This document shows positions 5,370 through 5,503 of a stretch of DNA of 5,503 nt, one piece after another (position 1 is the stretch's first letter; each line of letters begins with the position of its first letter). Position numbers and translations under genes: made by a program. The stretch is from assembly GCA_030834045.1 (NCBI GenBank), contig JAURFZ010000097.1:1-5503 (forward strand). Reading direction: 5' to 3'. Below the pieces are notes generated by a model. The model was not told the DNA's origin, did not search any database, and saw only the letters and a program-made list of their open reading frames with translations. The stretch comes from Burkholderiales bacterium (GTDB lineage: Bacteria > Pseudomonadota > Gammaproteobacteria > Burkholderiales > Burkholderiaceae_A).

Positions 5370-5503
5370 ATGTCGGCTGCCGGTGGCGCTGCGCTAAAGG
5401 AATTCATCACATTAGGTAAGGGAGAAACCCCTATTTCCTTGATGGCGCTAGATCAACCTGAGTCCACGCTTTTCTTAACCACTGCATTTGGAACCGTGAA
5501 GCG
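5370..5503 (+). CDS. Partial frame resembling GyrA/ParC C-terminal domain (runs off right edge)
   Basis: A + strand frame is open to the window end and reads 44 residues from ATG 5370, including GGAALKEFITLGKGE, SLMALD, then LFLTTAFGTVKR. The ending resembles the repeat blades of the type IIA topoisomerase A subunit C-terminal domain, where strands of the form (L/F)(L/M)ATxxGTVK(K/R) recur and are often preceded by an acidic or KGE-containing loop. Wording such as GGxxLxEF next to KGE recalls the shorter actinobacterial GyrA/ParC-like proteins more than proteobacterial ones. The frame before about 5379 is simply the exact antisense of the WrbA codons, so ATG 5370 is probably not a true start and the homologous part begins near 5382. 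GC content counted from 5380 to the end is 50 percent, visibly lower than in the adjoining WrbA segment. Identity is tentative. Confidence 0.4.
   Translation, partial: MSAAGGAALKEFITLGKGETPISLMALDQPESTLFLTTAFGTVK
5376..5385. other. Probable breakpoint between two unrelated sequences
   Basis: WrbA homology on the minus strand stops at 5378, and topoisomerase-like homology on the plus strand begins at about 5382. Both genes are incomplete at the same place and there is no intergenic space for promoters. This is the pattern of a join, either an assembly chimera or a deletion/inversion endpoint. Confidence 0.5.

Noticed and set aside
5207..5410. A minus-strand frame starting GTG-ATG at 5410 that could be the missing wrbA 5' end with a single frameshift
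   Set aside because: Its residues (MNSFSAAPPAADM) do not resemble the VLVLYY-type first strand of WrbA, so a one-base indel does not restore the gene.

Overview
The window looks like ordinary, gene-dense chromosome of a proteobacterium, most likely a betaproteobacterium (Burkholderiales-like). The evidence is a TonB-dependent outer-membrane receptor, a DusA-type tRNA-dihydrouridine synthase, and the WrbA-DUF2069 gene pair that is typical of betaproteobacteria. All taxonomic and family calls come from recalled family motifs, because no search could be run.

Left half, + strand (1-3636): the C-terminal 55 residues of a class I cytochrome c run into a small secreted Rap1a/Tai-like protein through a TTGA stop/start overlap. 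A 693-residue TonB-dependent receptor follows after 16 bases. Its plug and C-terminus resemble E. coli PqqU (YncD), the pyrroloquinoline quinone (PQQ) importer. dusA follows after 10 bases. This spacing indicates one transcription unit. Cytochrome c plus a PQQ-type receptor suggests that a PQQ-dependent dehydrogenase, using scavenged cofactor, may lie just left of the window.

Middle (3637-4308): two very small exported proteins, each with four cysteines in the mature part, face each other and end only three bases apart. A complete tRNA-Arg(CCT) gene lies beside the minus-strand one.

Right half, - strand (4309-5378): a DUF2069 four-helix membrane protein is translationally coupled (GTGA overlap) to an upstream WrbA-family quinone oxidoreductase. 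The WrbA homology is lost abruptly near 5378, just before its first beta strand. A different + strand reading frame, resembling the C-terminal domain of a GyrA/ParC-type topoisomerase subunit, starts there and runs off the right edge. The abutting of two incomplete homologies points to a rearrangement or an assembly chimera at about 5376-5385.

No CRISPR array, insertion sequence, phage gene or convincing Rho-independent terminator was seen. The most notable items are the right-edge junction, the PqqU-cytochrome c-Rap1a operon, and the pair of four-cysteine mini-proteins.
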